From: Candidatus Latescibacterota bacterium
Lineage (GTDB): Bacteria; Krumholzibacteriota; Krumholzibacteriia; G020349025
Reading direction: 5' to 3'
Assembly (NCBI GenBank): GCA_020349025.1
Contig: CP070763.1
Coordinates: forward strand, 1,775,767-1,811,011
Length of the DNA: 35,245 nucleotides
Part shown: one piece after another, positions 7,839-17,276 of the stretch
Position numbering within the stretch: position 1 is the stretch's first letter
How the letters are laid out: every line of letters starts with the position of its first letter
Program-made: the position numbers and the translations under genes
Notes under the pieces: generated by a model
The model's input: only the letters and a program-made list of their open reading frames with translations
Database searches by the model: none
What the model was told of the DNA's origin: nothing

Positions 7839-8522
7839 CTGAGAAAGAGAATCCTGATCATCGACGACGAGCCGGACATCGTTGAGTTCGTGGATTACAA
7901 CCTTCGGCGCGAACAGTTCGAGACCGTGTCCGCGGCCGATGGACCGACCGCTCTGCGTCTTGCGCGCGAGGCGCAGCCCGATTTGATTCTGCTCGATCTC
8001 ATGCTTCCTGGTATCGACGGCCTCGAGGTCTGCCGTCAGCTCAAGTCGACGACAGAGACATCGCACATTCCGATCATCATGCTGACGGCGAAGGGTGAGG
8101 AAGCCGACATCGTCACCGGCCTCGAAATGGGGGCCGACGATTACGTTCCCAAACCGTTCAGCATGCGTCTGCTACTTGCGCGCATTCGTGCCGTGCTTCG
8201 CCGTTCCAGTCCTGGGGAGAAACCGAAGGCACGCCTCACGCGTGTCGGTGACCTCACCATTGACGACGAGCGTCACGAGGTGACGCTGGGGGAGCGACCT
8301 CTGCGGCTCACCCTCACGGAGTACAAGTTGCTGCGCTTCCTCGCTCGGCACCCGGGGCGCGTCTTCACCCGCTCGCAGATCCTGAACAACATCCAGGACG
8401 AGGAAGTTCTCGTCGTCGACCGCGCAATCGACGTTCACGTGGCAGCGTTGCGCCGCAAACTTGGAGAGGCGTCGGACTTCATCGAAACCGTGCGCGGCGT
8501 TGGATACCGCTTCAGGGGCTGA
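7839..8522 (+). CDS. phoB: Phosphate response regulator PhoB, apparent CTG start
   Basis: An OmpR/PhoB-family response regulator of 227 aa. When phosphorylated by PhoR it should bind Pho boxes and activate phosphate-uptake genes such as pstS. The receiver domain covers about residues 3-120 with the acidic pair Asp9-Asp10, the phospho-acceptor Asp53 in 'LILLDLMLPG', and the Lys of 'YVPKPF'. The winged-helix output domain follows, with 'LTLTEYKLLRFLARHPGRVFTR' and the end 'ETVRGVGYRFRG'. The start is odd. The perfect AGGAGG at 7825-7830 is followed, after eight bases, by CTG 7839 and not by ATG, GTG or TTG. Initiating there gives the normal PhoB N-terminus and puts the phospho-Asp at 53, as in E. 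coli PhoB. An in-frame TTG at 7818 lies upstream of the AGGAGG. phoR follows after 71 bases. Confidence 0.9.
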   Translation: MRKRILIIDDEPDIVEFVDYNLRREQFETVSAADGPTALRLAREAQPDLILLDLMLPGIDGLEVCRQLKSTTETSHIPIIMLTAKGEEADIVTGLEMGADDYVPKPFSMRLLLARIRAVLRRSSPGEKPKARLTRVGDLTIDDERHEVTLGERPLRLTLTEYKLLRFLARHPGRVFTRSQILNNIQDEEVLVVDRAIDVHVAALRRKLGEASDFIETVRGVGYRFRG

Positions 8523-8593
8523 GCCAAACCTTGGCCGACGACCGCGTCTCTTGCTACGCTGCCGGCGCCCACGGGACGATGGGAGTGTTCGCA

Positions 8594-10372
8594 ATGTTGC
8601 GCGCTGGTCTTTTCTGGAAGCTCATCCTCACGTTCAGTCTTGTCATCGCCTTCTGTCTCGCCTTCGTAGGCGGCTATCTCGTGCTCCGCCAGCGCGCGAC
8701 CACGCGCGAGCAGACGGAGCAGCAGCTTGCCCACCTTGCTCGCGTGATCGACGATCGGTTTGCAGCATCCATGGATGACGGAGCGCGTGCGGGCGTCGTC
8801 GGGCGGCTCGGTCGCTTGACGGAGTCGCGCATCACGATCATCGCAGCGGACGGCACGGTCGTTGCGGACAGCGAAGGGGACCCTGCTCGCATGGAGAACC
8901 ATCGCTTCCGTCCCGAGGTCCAGGGTGCCTTGAACGCCGGCATCGGCTCCAGCCTCCGTTTCAGCAGCACCGTGCGCGAACAGTTTCTCTATGTTGCGAT
9001 CCGCTCGACGCGGCGTGAGGGCTGGGTTGTTCGCGTTGCAATGCCGTACGAGCAGTACGAACGTACGGTTCGCGCCTCGACCAACGTTCTGATCCTCGGG
9101 GGTGGATTGGCTGGGATCCTGGCCATTCTCCTCGCCGTCTTCTTCACCCGGAGGATCACGCGGCCTCTGAGAGCGATGCGACGCAACCTGCAGCGCATGG
9201 AGCGCGGCGAGTTCGGCGTGCGTCTCGACCCAGCCGGCGAGGACGAGATCGGTTTGCTGGCGCGCACCCTGAATCGTGTCCAGGAGCAGCTCGAGGGCAC
9301 GATTCAGAATCTGACCAATCAACGCAATCAACGTGAAGTCATTCTCGCAAGCATGGCGGAAGGTTTGCTCGCAGTCGACGCCGACGATCGTGTGCTCCTG
9401 ATCAACGCCTCCGCACGCACGCTGCTCGGCCTCGATTCACAGCGTGCAGAGAACCGTTCGCTCGTCGAGACCGTGCGCCAGCCGGTGTTCGTCGACTTCG
9501 TGGCGCGTGTGCGCCAAGCGGAAGGGCCGCTCACATCGGAGCTCGTTCTGCACGATCCGCATCCGCGTTGGCTCGATCTTCACGGTGCGCCGGTTCACTT
9601 CGCAGAAAGTGAAAGGGCCGGTGCCGTCGTCGTCCTAAACGACGTGACGCGAGTGCGCAAGCTGGAGAAATCACGCAAGGACTTCGTGGCGAACGTGTCA
9701 CACGAGCTCAAGACCCCCGTGACCTCGATCAAGGGTTTTCTCGAGACCCTGCTCGAGGGTGGCGCCTTGCGGGATCCTGAGAGCGCTGAACGCTTCTTGA
9801 GAATAATCACCAAACAGACGGACCGTCTTTCCGCCATCATCGACGATTTGCTCTACCTCTCGCGCCTCGAGTACGAAGAGCAGGACATTCCACGCGACTC
9901 GGTCAGCCTCGCGCCGCTCGTGGAGAATTGTGTTGCGGACTTCGATCACCTGGCGCGCTCGCGTGGCATCCGGCTCATCGCTCGGATCAGCGAGCCGCTC
10001 CGCATCTCCGGCGATGCCAGTCTGGTGACCCGTGCCCTCGACAACTTGATCGACAACGCGATCAAGTACAGCACATCGGGCGGGGCGGTCGAGGTCAGCC
10101 TGAGTCTGCAGGGGGCTTGGGTCCACCTGGCGGTTCGAGACCACGGAATCGGCATCCCGGAGGAACACCTGCCGCGAATCTCGGAGCGCTTCTATCGGGT
10201 CGACACGGCACGCTCACGTGACCTGGGCGGCACAGGGCTCGGCCTCGCCATCGTCAAGCACGTCGCGTTGGTGCATCGAGGCTCGTTGCACGTCGAATCC
10301 ACGCCCGGCGAGGGGAGCCGCTTCACCCTGCAGTTCCCGGAGCTCACGAATGGCGCCCGGTCTGGCGCCTGA
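8594..10372 (+). CDS. phoR: Phosphate-regulon sensor histidine kinase PhoR
   Basis: A 592-aa inner-membrane sensor kinase that should phosphorylate or dephosphorylate PhoB according to Pst/PhoU state. Order of parts: first membrane segment (about residues 6-30); a periplasmic sensor of about 130 residues; second membrane segment 'VLILGGGLAGILAILLAVFF'; a HAMP linker; a PAS domain ('ILASMAEGLLAVDADDRVLLIN'); HisKA with 'FVANVSHELKTPVTSIKGFLETL', where His370 is the phospho-acceptor; and a HATPase with 'LIDNAIKYS', 'VRDHGIGIP' and 'GTGLGLAIVKHV'. All kinase boxes are intact. The periplasmic domain is larger than the very short loop of E. coli PhoR and resembles the PhoR of many other bacteria. 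ATG 8594 is chosen for GGGAG at 8581-8585, eight bases upstream; ATG 8579 is an alternative. Confidence 0.92.
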   Translation: MLRAGLFWKLILTFSLVIAFCLAFVGGYLVLRQRATTREQTEQQLAHLARVIDDRFAASMDDGARAGVVGRLGRLTESRITIIAADGTVVADSEGDPARMENHRFRPEVQGALNAGIGSSLRFSSTVREQFLYVAIRSTRREGWVVRVAMPYEQYERTVRASTNVLILGGGLAGILAILLAVFFTRRITRPLRAMRRNLQRMERGEFGVRLDPAGEDEIGLLARTLNRVQEQLEGTIQNLTNQRNQREVILASMAEGLLAVDADDRVLLINASARTLLGLDSQRAENRSLVETVRQPVFVDFVARVRQAEGPLTSELVLHDPHPRWLDLHGAPVHFAESERAGAVVVLNDVTRVRKLEKSRKDFVANVSHELKTPVTSIKGFLETLLEGGALRDPESAERFLRIITKQTDRLSAIIDDLLYLSRLEYEEQDIPRDSVSLAPLVENCVADFDHLARSRGIRLIARISEPLRISGDASLVTRALDNLIDNAIKYSTSGGAVEVSLSLQGAWVHLAVRDHGIGIPEEHLPRISERFYRVDTARSRDLGGTGLGLAIVKHVALVHRGSLHVESTPGEGSRFTLQFPELTNGARSGA

Positions 10373-10480
10373 TGCCTCCTGGGGGCCTGCGGCGCGCTCC
10401 CGAGGCTCCGCCGCCACAAATGAGACTCCAGAGCAGCCCAGCACCGCCCAGATTGCCCGATTGCACGAGTTTCAGAGGGC

Positions 10481-10499
10481 CTTTACAGGATCTTAACGT
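10481..10499 (+). promoter_or_regulatory. Candidate Pho box upstream of pstS
   Basis: Two 8-base repeats, CTTTACAG (10481-10488) and CTTAACGT (10492-10499), are separated by three bases and so repeat with an 11-base period. That is the spacing of PhoB-type tandem half-sites. The half-site resembles the TTAAC-type repeats reported for some non-enteric Pho regulators more than the enteric CTGTCAT. It lies about 100 bases before pstS, directly downstream of phoR, which fits independent PhoB-activated transcription of pstS. A weak -10-like ACAATT follows at 10509-10514. Confidence 0.45.
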
Positions 10500-10506
10500 T
10501 GAAGAT

Positions 10507-10558
10507 GGACAATTGGATGTGATGGGGCACAACGAGACCATCACCCATCAATTGATCC
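10507..10558 (+). repeat. Imperfect dyad in the pstS leader
   Basis: GTGATGG (10519-10525) can pair with CCATCAC (10538-10544) across a 12-base loop. The flanks continue the symmetry imperfectly, with CAATTG present in both arms and ATCAATTGAT (10547-10556) itself palindromic. The element lies between the Pho-box-like repeat and the pstS ribosome-binding site, so in the mRNA it would form a hairpin in the 5' leader. No T-run follows. Its function is not known. Confidence 0.35.
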
Positions 10559-10598
10559 AGTTGCGCGACTCGGTACGGCGGACTCTGGAGGGAGACTC

Positions 10599-11600
10599 TT
10601 GAAGAAGACGATGACGTTGGCTGTCGCGGCGGCCCTTCTGATCGGTTCAATCGGCGTGGCCTCGGCGCAGGTCATCGAGGTGGACCCGAACCTGCCGGCC
10701 TACACGAAGGTCGACGAGACGATCCGCGGGAACCTGTCGAGCGTAGGCTCCGACACCATGAACAATCTGATGACACTTTGGGCGGAGGGCTTCCGCAAGC
10801 ACTATCCGGGCGTGCGAGTTCAGGTCGAGGGCAAGGGCTCGAGCACCGCACCTCCGGCTCTGATCGAAGCGACAGCGCAGTTCGGCCCGATGTCTCGTCA
10901 GATGAAGGCGAAAGAGATCGACGCGTTCGAAGAGAAGTACGGGTTCAAGCCCACGCATCTGCGCACGTCGTTGGACGCGCTGGCCGTTTTCGTGCATAAA
11001 GACAACCCTGTCGCATCAATGACGCTCGAGCAGGTGGACGCAGTCTTCTCCAAGACGCGCAAGCGAGGCTTCGCCGAGGACGTCGTGACGTGGGGTCAAA
11101 TGGGCCTCGAGGGCGGTTGGGCGCGCAGGCCGATCAGCCTGTACGGCCGCAACTCGGCGTCCGGCACCTATGGTTTCTTCAAGAAGGTCGCTCTCAAGAA
11201 GGGTGACTACAAAGACACCGTGAAGGAGCAGCCGGGTTCCGCGTCCGTCGTCCAGGGGATCACCGAAGATCTGTACGGAATCGGCTACAGCGGGATCGGC
11301 TACCGCACGTCCGGCGTGCGCATCGTGCCGATCGCACCCGACGCGGACAGCGATCCGGTCGCTGGAACCTACGAGAACGTGGCAAGCGGCAAGTACCCGC
11401 TCGGGCGCCACCTCAACCTCTACATCGTGCACCAGCCGGGCACCGACCTCGATCCGCTGGTGCGTGAGTTCGTTCGCTTCATCTTCAGCAAGGAAGGGCA
11501 GGAGATCGTCGTGAAGGACGGCTACTTCCCGCTGACGGCCAAGTCGTGTGCAGAGGAGCTCGCCAACATCGGTGTCGAGATGAAGCTATCCCGGAAGTAA
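10599..11600 (+). CDS. pstS: Phosphate-binding protein PstS
   Basis: The periplasmic phosphate-binding component of the Pst ABC importer, 333 aa. A Sec signal peptide is clear: a KK start, a hydrophobic core, and 'GVASA-Q' as the likely signal peptidase I site near residue 24. No lipobox Cys is present, so the protein should be soluble in the periplasm. The binding-fold motifs 'LSSVGSDTMNNLM' and 'VQVEGKGSSTAPPALIEATAQFGPMSRQM' supply the Ser/Thr phosphate-contact loops, and 'YGRNSASGTYGFFKK' supplies another. The ORF starts at TTG 10599 behind GAGGGAG (10587-10593). It begins a new transcription unit after phoR, with a Pho-box-like repeat and a structured leader upstream, and is followed by pstC. 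Confidence 0.93.
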   Translation: MKKTMTLAVAAALLIGSIGVASAQVIEVDPNLPAYTKVDETIRGNLSSVGSDTMNNLMTLWAEGFRKHYPGVRVQVEGKGSSTAPPALIEATAQFGPMSRQMKAKEIDAFEEKYGFKPTHLRTSLDALAVFVHKDNPVASMTLEQVDAVFSKTRKRGFAEDVVTWGQMGLEGGWARRPISLYGRNSASGTYGFFKKVALKKGDYKDTVKEQPGSASVVQGITEDLYGIGYSGIGYRTSGVRIVPIAPDADSDPVAGTYENVASGKYPLGRHLNLYIVHQPGTDLDPLVREFVRFIFSKEGQEIVVKDGYFPLTAKSCAEELANIGVEMKLSRK

Positions 11601-11625
11601 TCGCGCAACGATCCGACCGCGCATG

Positions 11626-11653
11626 GCGGTGGCGCGGAGATCCCCGTCACCGC
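11626..11653 (+). repeat. Intercistronic hairpin between pstS and pstC
   Basis: GCGGTG (11626-11631) and CACCGC (11648-11653) form an inverted repeat around a GC-rich loop, in the 73 bases between pstS and the pstC start. Such a structure could protect the pstS message or limit read-through, since binding proteins are usually made in excess over permeases. The stem is only six base pairs, so this is tentative. Confidence 0.25.
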
Positions 11654-11673
11654 ACCAGTACTCAGGAGAATAC

Positions 11674-13989
11674 ATGCGTCAGGGATGGCAACTCACCCCA
11701 CGTGTCTGGGACGGGCTCGCTCGCTATTTCATCGTCGGTGGGGGCGTAACACTCATCCTCGCCGTCCTGGCGATTCTCCTCTTCATCATGAAGGAGGCGC
11801 TGCCGCTCGCCGGCGGAGCCGACGTCTCGCCGGCCGAATCCCGATTCCCCGGGATCCAGAATGCTCTTGCAGCCGGCATCGACGAGTACCAGGAGATCGG
11901 ATTCGTCGCTGGGTCGGAAGAGATCGTGTTCTACCGTTTGTCGGACGGCAGCGTCGTCGATCGCGCCGTCCAACCCTCGCTTTCACAAGGGGCTCGCGTC
12001 GCCGTTGCGACCTACGACCCGCGAACGCGGCTCCTGGTCACCGGCAGCACGGATGGACGGGTTGCTGTCACGCGTGTGGACTTCACCGTGCGCTGGCAGG
12101 AGACGGGCCGAGTCATCGTCCCACGTCTTCGCGCTCATGCGGTAGCACTCCTGGACAGCCTGCAGCAACCACTTCAGCAGGTGGTGGGCGATCGCGACGA
12201 GGATGGCGCGATCGGGCTTGCAACGGTCACCGCGTCGGGTGAGCTCGTGTACGCCTACATCGACGAAGAGGGCGATGTCACGACGCTCGAGCGTCTCGAG
12301 TCGACGCTCGCGGAACGCCACCCAACGCGCCTCACGTTGTCGCTCGCAGCGGAGCTGCTCGCCGTCGGGACCGACGACGGAACACTTTACTTCTGGAGCC
12401 TTGTGGATGCGGAATCGCCACAGCTCGAGGACCACGTCAACGCCGCAGAGAGCCGGATCGGCGCTCTGCAGTTTCTCTTGGGTGACCAATCCCTGATCGT
12501 GGGTTCCGATGGCGGACAGGTCTCGGTCTGGTTCCGCGTGCGCTACGTGCGCGTCGAGAATCGCACTGCCGAATCGGTCGAGGTCGATGGCGTCGAGATC
12601 GGGCCCAACGCCTCGCACGTCTTCCTGGATCGAGACTACGGACGCCGATTCGCCAATCGGCCGGCGATCCGCGTGCAAACCGCCGGCCGTCCATGGACTC
12701 GCGTCCGCAGCTTCGACATCCATACCAACGCCGTGACCGGCATCGCCGTTTCGCCGCGCGGCAAGGGCTTTGCCAGCTTCAGCGCGGGTGGACGGTTGGG
12801 ACTGCACAACAGCACGTCCGGGCGCAGCCTGAACATCCTCGAGACGGAGATCGAGGGCGTTCAGAGCTTCGTTTTCGCGCCGCGCGCCGACGCGCTGGCA
12901 GGGCTCGACGCGGACGGTGGACTGCATGTGTGGCACGTCGACAACCCGCATCCGGAGACGGGTGCGCAGGTGCTCTTCGGCAAAGTCTGGTACGAGGGCT
13001 ATTCGCGACCTGAGTACGTCTGGCAGTCCACGGGCGGAACCGAGGAGTTCGAGCCCAAGCTCAGCTTGGTGCCGCTCTTCGTCGGTACGCTGAAGGGCAC
13101 GCTTTACGCCATGGTGTTCTCGATTCCACTCTCGATTCTCGGCGCCCTCTATCTGTCGCAGCTTGCCACGCCGGGGCTGCGTAGCATCATCAAACCCACG
13201 GTCGAGCTGATGGCGGCGGTCCCGAGTGTCGTGGTCGGGTTTCTGGCCGCCCTGTGGTTGGCGCCGCTTCTGGAGAACAACCTCGCACCGATCCTGGGGG
13301 CGGTTCTTCTGCTCCCGGTCGGATTGGGCGCCGCCATCGGCACCTGGATGCTTCTACCGATCACCTGGCGCCAGACCGCACGACCCGGGTCGGAGCTCCT
13401 GTTCATGCTGCCCTTCCTGGTGGCGGCGATCCTGGTGGGAGTGAGCCTGGGTAGGCCCCTGGAGGCGGGGCTCTTCGGCGGTGACATCCGGCAATGGCTC
13501 TACGACACGCTCGCAATTCGTTACGACCAGCGCAACAGCATCATCGTCGGGATCGCACTCGGTTTCGCCGTGATTCCGATCATCTTCTCGATTTGCGAAG
13601 ACGCCATGTCGAGCGTTCCGCCGTCGCTGACGAGCGCCGCGTTCGCACTCGGAGCAAGCCGCTGGCAGACGGCGCTCCACGTCATCCTGCCGGCCGCGAG
13701 CCCGGGCATCTTCGCCGCGGTCATGTTGGGGCTGGGGCGTGCCATCGGAGAGACCATGATCGTGCTCATGGCCACGGGCAACACGCCCATCCTCGACTTG
13801 TCGCCCTTCAACGGAATGCGCACGATGTCGGCTGCGATCGCAGTGGAAATCCCGGAGGCACCCCACGGCGGTACGCTGTACCGCGTCTTGTTCCTGACCG
13901 GCACGCTCCTGTTCCTCTTCACATTCTTGATCAACACGGGCGCGGACGTCGTGAGCCGCAGACTCAGGAAGAGATATGCGCAGTTCTAG
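11674..13989 (+). CDS. pstC: Phosphate permease PstC, long form with propeller-like domain
   Basis: One of the two inner-membrane permeases of the Pst importer, 771 aa, far longer than the roughly 320 aa of E. coli PstC. After the first membrane segment (about residues 14-37) comes a large extracytoplasmic region to about residue 450 with repeated beta-propeller-like units ('LLVTGSTDGRVAVTRVDF', 'LLAVGTDDGTLYFWS', 'LIVGSDGGQVSVWF', 'DALAGLDADGGLHVWHV'). The permease core follows, with 'LKGTLYAMVFSIPLSILGALYLSQL' and the EAA loop 'SAAFALGASRWQTALHVILPAASPG' that contacts PstB. Long PstC proteins of this kind are known in Pseudomonas and Vibrio relatives. ATG 11674 is preceded by AGGAGAA (11664-11670). 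Its end overlaps pstA by 14 bases. Confidence 0.88.
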   Translation: MRQGWQLTPRVWDGLARYFIVGGGVTLILAVLAILLFIMKEALPLAGGADVSPAESRFPGIQNALAAGIDEYQEIGFVAGSEEIVFYRLSDGSVVDRAVQPSLSQGARVAVATYDPRTRLLVTGSTDGRVAVTRVDFTVRWQETGRVIVPRLRAHAVALLDSLQQPLQQVVGDRDEDGAIGLATVTASGELVYAYIDEEGDVTTLERLESTLAERHPTRLTLSLAAELLAVGTDDGTLYFWSLVDAESPQLEDHVNAAESRIGALQFLLGDQSLIVGSDGGQVSVWFRVRYVRVENRTAESVEVDGVEIGPNASHVFLDRDYGRRFANRPAIRVQTAGRPWTRVRSFDIHTNAVTGIAVSPRGKGFASFSAGGRLGLHNSTSGRSLNILETEIEGVQSFVFAPRADALAGLDADGGLHVWHVDNPHPETGAQVLFGKVWYEGYSRPEYVWQSTGGTEEFEPKLSLVPLFVGTLKGTLYAMVFSIPLSILGALYLSQLATPGLRSIIKPTVELMAAVPSVVVGFLAALWLAPLLENNLAPILGAVLLLPVGLGAAIGTWMLLPITWRQTARPGSELLFMLPFLVAAILVGVSLGRPLEAGLFGGDIRQWLYDTLAIRYDQRNSIIVGIALGFAVIPIIFSICEDAMSSVPPSLTSAAFALGASRWQTALHVILPAASPGIFAAVMLGLGRAIGETMIVLMATGNTPILDLSPFNGMRTMSAAIAVEIPEAPHGGTLYRVLFLTGTLLFLFTFLINTGADVVSRRLRKRYAQF

Positions 13990-15699
13990 CGCGCAGATGG
14001 AGATCGAGACGCCCACGGCCGGCGGCCATGGCTCCGGAGAGCGACGCCGATTGGTGGCGGTCTCGGGACGGCGGGCACCGCTAGCCGGGTTCTGGCGCCA
14101 GGGCCTGCCCGCGGTTTGGAGCTCCGGTTTCATGCTGCTCTGCGTGCTGGCGATGCTCGCCGGCATGCTCGTGCTCACGCTCGTGCGCGGACTGGGGCAC
14201 TTTTGGCCCAGCGCAATGTTGCAGATCGAGACCACGTCGGGAGCATTCCTCGGGCCAGTTCGAGACACCGACGTTGGGCGCGACGCGAGCGAAGCGGCGA
14301 GCGAGCGACTGCAGCTCAAGATCGGCAACCGCGACTTGTACGGTCTCGACTTCCGCTGGTTCGACAGCGCAGCGATCCAGTCACGAAGCCATCCACAGGA
14401 CGCGGTGACGGTGGAGCGAGAGGAGTTCGGCAACTTCCACGGTTATCTGCGTGAAGTCCGGGTTGGCGAAAGAGTCGTCGCGGGCGACGCAGCGTGGCAA
14501 GCACTCGACGCGGAAATCAATGCTGCCCGCGAGCTGCGCCATCGGGGACTCGAGCTCGACGGGCAATACGAAAAAACGCGCAAGCCGCTCAGCAAGCTGG
14601 AACAGAAGTTGGAGTCGGCACAGCGGCAGGCTCGTGCCCGGGACGATGAGGCTTCTGCGCGAATCCCAGAGCTCCGGGGCGCGATCGCTACAGAGAAGGA
14701 GCGGCTCGCGCCCGTCTTGCAGGAGATCGCGGCACAACGGGACGGTTTGGTTGCAGAGCGCTTGGCCCGCGACGCCCTGTTCGAGGCCGCCGATGGAACG
14801 ACGAAGCAGATCCAACTGGATGAGATCGTGCGCGCCTACCGGCCCAACTCCATGAGCGCCCCTGCGAAGGTGGGCTTGTACGTCGCTAGACTGTGGGAGT
14901 TCATCTTCCACGAACCGCGCGAGTCGAACACGGAGGGTGGAATCTTCCCGGCGTTGTTCGGGACCGTGCTCATGGTGCTCCTCATGACGATCGCCGTGGT
15001 GCCGCTTGGAATCGTCGCTGCTCTCTACCTGCACGAGTATGCGCGCGAAGGGCCGGTCCTGCGCGCTGTGCGCCTCGCCGTCAACAACTTGGCGGGCGTT
15101 CCGTCGATCGTCTTTGGGATGTTCGGGCTCGCGTTCTTCGTCTACGGCATCGGCGGCTTCATCGATCGCACCTTCTACGCCGAGGCGCTGCCCGCGCCGA
15201 CCTTCGGGACGGGTGGCATCCTGTGGGCCTCGCTCACCTTGGCCTTGCTCACGCTGCCTGTAGTCGTGGTCGCCACGGAGGAAGGGCTCGCTTCCGTGCC
15301 CAGCGCCAACCGGGAAGGTGCCTTGGCGCTCGGAGCCACCAAGTGGCAGACCCTGTGGAACGTGGTGCTGCCGCAGGCTGTGCCGGGCATTCTGACCGGA
15401 GTGATTCTAGCGATCAGCCGCGCTGCCGGCGAGGTGGCACCCCTCATGTTGACCGGCGTGGTCAAGTTGGCGCCCTCACTTCCCCTCGACGGGGTGTTCC
15501 CGTTCGCTCATCTGGAGCGAAAGTTCATGCACTTGGGATTCCATATTTACGATGTATCGATGCAATCCCCCAACGTGGAGGCTGCCAAACCAATGGTGTA
15601 CAGCACGACGCTGTTGCTCCTACTCTTGGTCGTGGCGCTCAACACCGTGGCCATCGTGGTACGAAATCGCATGCGTCAGCGGTACCGTGGAGCCGCGAT

Positions 15700-15703
<4 letters not shown>
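13976..15703 (+). CDS. pstA: Phosphate permease PstA, long form with coiled-coil insert
   Basis: The second membrane permease of the Pst importer, 575 aa against about 300 in E. coli. The extra length lies between the first membrane segment (about residues 48-70) and the permease core: a mixed segment and then a long charged helical stretch (about residues 180-265, '[21 protein letters not shown]', '[21 protein letters not shown]') that should form a coiled coil outside the membrane. The core has '[28 protein letters not shown]', '[15 protein letters not shown]' and the EAA loop '[26 protein letters not shown]'. ATG 13976 overlaps the pstC end and has AGGA upstream; ATG 13997 is an alternative. 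Its stop overlaps the ATG of pstB (ATGA). Confidence 0.9.
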
Positions 15704-16542
<839 letters not shown>

Positions 16543-16586
16543 TCGCGCGCCTTTCGCGATGGCGTGCCACTCCGAGGATGGAACTC

Positions 16587-17276
16587 ATGGGATCTGGAAA
16601 GCAACCCTTGCTGAAGCGACACTTCGACCGCGAGCTCCAGCAGCTCAAGAAACGAATCCTGAGCATGGGCGGTATCGTCGAGGATCTCATCGTTCGCTCG
16701 ATCGAGGCGCTCCGCAGTCGCGATCGCAGTCTCGTTGCCGAGGCGATGCGCATCGAGGAGGCGATCGACGCCGAGGAAGTGGAGATCGAAGAGGATTGCC
16801 TGAAGTTGATCGCTCTCTATCAGCCGGTGGCTGGTGACCTGCGCTTCATTGCAGCCGTTCTCAAGATCAACAGTGAGCTCGAACGTATGGGGGACCTCGC
16901 CGTGCACATTGCCGAGCGCGCGCGTGATCTGTCCGCCTTCGGCGACATTCACGTCCCCACGGATCTTCGCAGGATGGGCACCGATGTGCAGAGCATGGTG
17001 CGCCGCAGCCTCGAATCCCTCGTCAATCAGGACTCCGAGCTGGCTCTGCAGGTGTTGCAGGCGGACAACACGGTCGACGAGCACCACCGCCGCATGTTCG
17101 ACTTCGTCGCGGAACAGGTCCAGGCCGACCCGACGCAGACGATGCCGCTCCTGCACCTGCTCACGGCATCGCGCTATCTGGAGCGCATCGCCGACGCCGC
17201 GACGAACATCGCCGAGGATGTCTACTACCTGGCAGAAGGCGAGATCATCCGCCACCGAGCCGAGCTCGCCGAGTGA
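16587..17276 (+). CDS. phoU: Phosphate signalling protein PhoU
   Basis: PhoU links Pst transport activity to PhoR and represses the regulon when phosphate is plentiful; 229 aa, cytoplasmic, peripheral to the membrane. It consists of two three-helix repeats, each with the metal-binding E-R-[MI]-[GA]-D signature: 'INSELERMGDLAVHIAERA' in the first and 'ASRYLERIADAATNIAEDVYYL' in the second. The N-terminus 'HFDRELQQLKKRILSMGGIVEDLI' is typical. ATG 16587 is preferred because GAGG (16574-16577) lies nine bases upstream; ATG 16578 is possible. The stop directly abuts the convergent stop of the penicillin-binding protein gene, leaving no room for a terminator. Confidence 0.95.
   Translation: MGSGKQPLLKRHFDRELQQLKKRILSMGGIVEDLIVRSIEALRSRDRSLVAEAMRIEEAIDAEEVEIEEDCLKLIALYQPVAGDLRFIAAVLKINSELERMGDLAVHIAERARDLSAFGDIHVPTDLRRMGTDVQSMVRRSLESLVNQDSELALQVLQADNTVDEHHRRMFDFVAEQVQADPTQTMPLLHLLTASRYLERIADAATNIAEDVYYLAEGEIIRHRAELAE

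Noticed and set aside
14893..15699. Upstream extension of PstB inside pstA
   Set aside because: It is the out-of-frame reading of pstA; ATG 15700 and GTG 15742 are proper starts.
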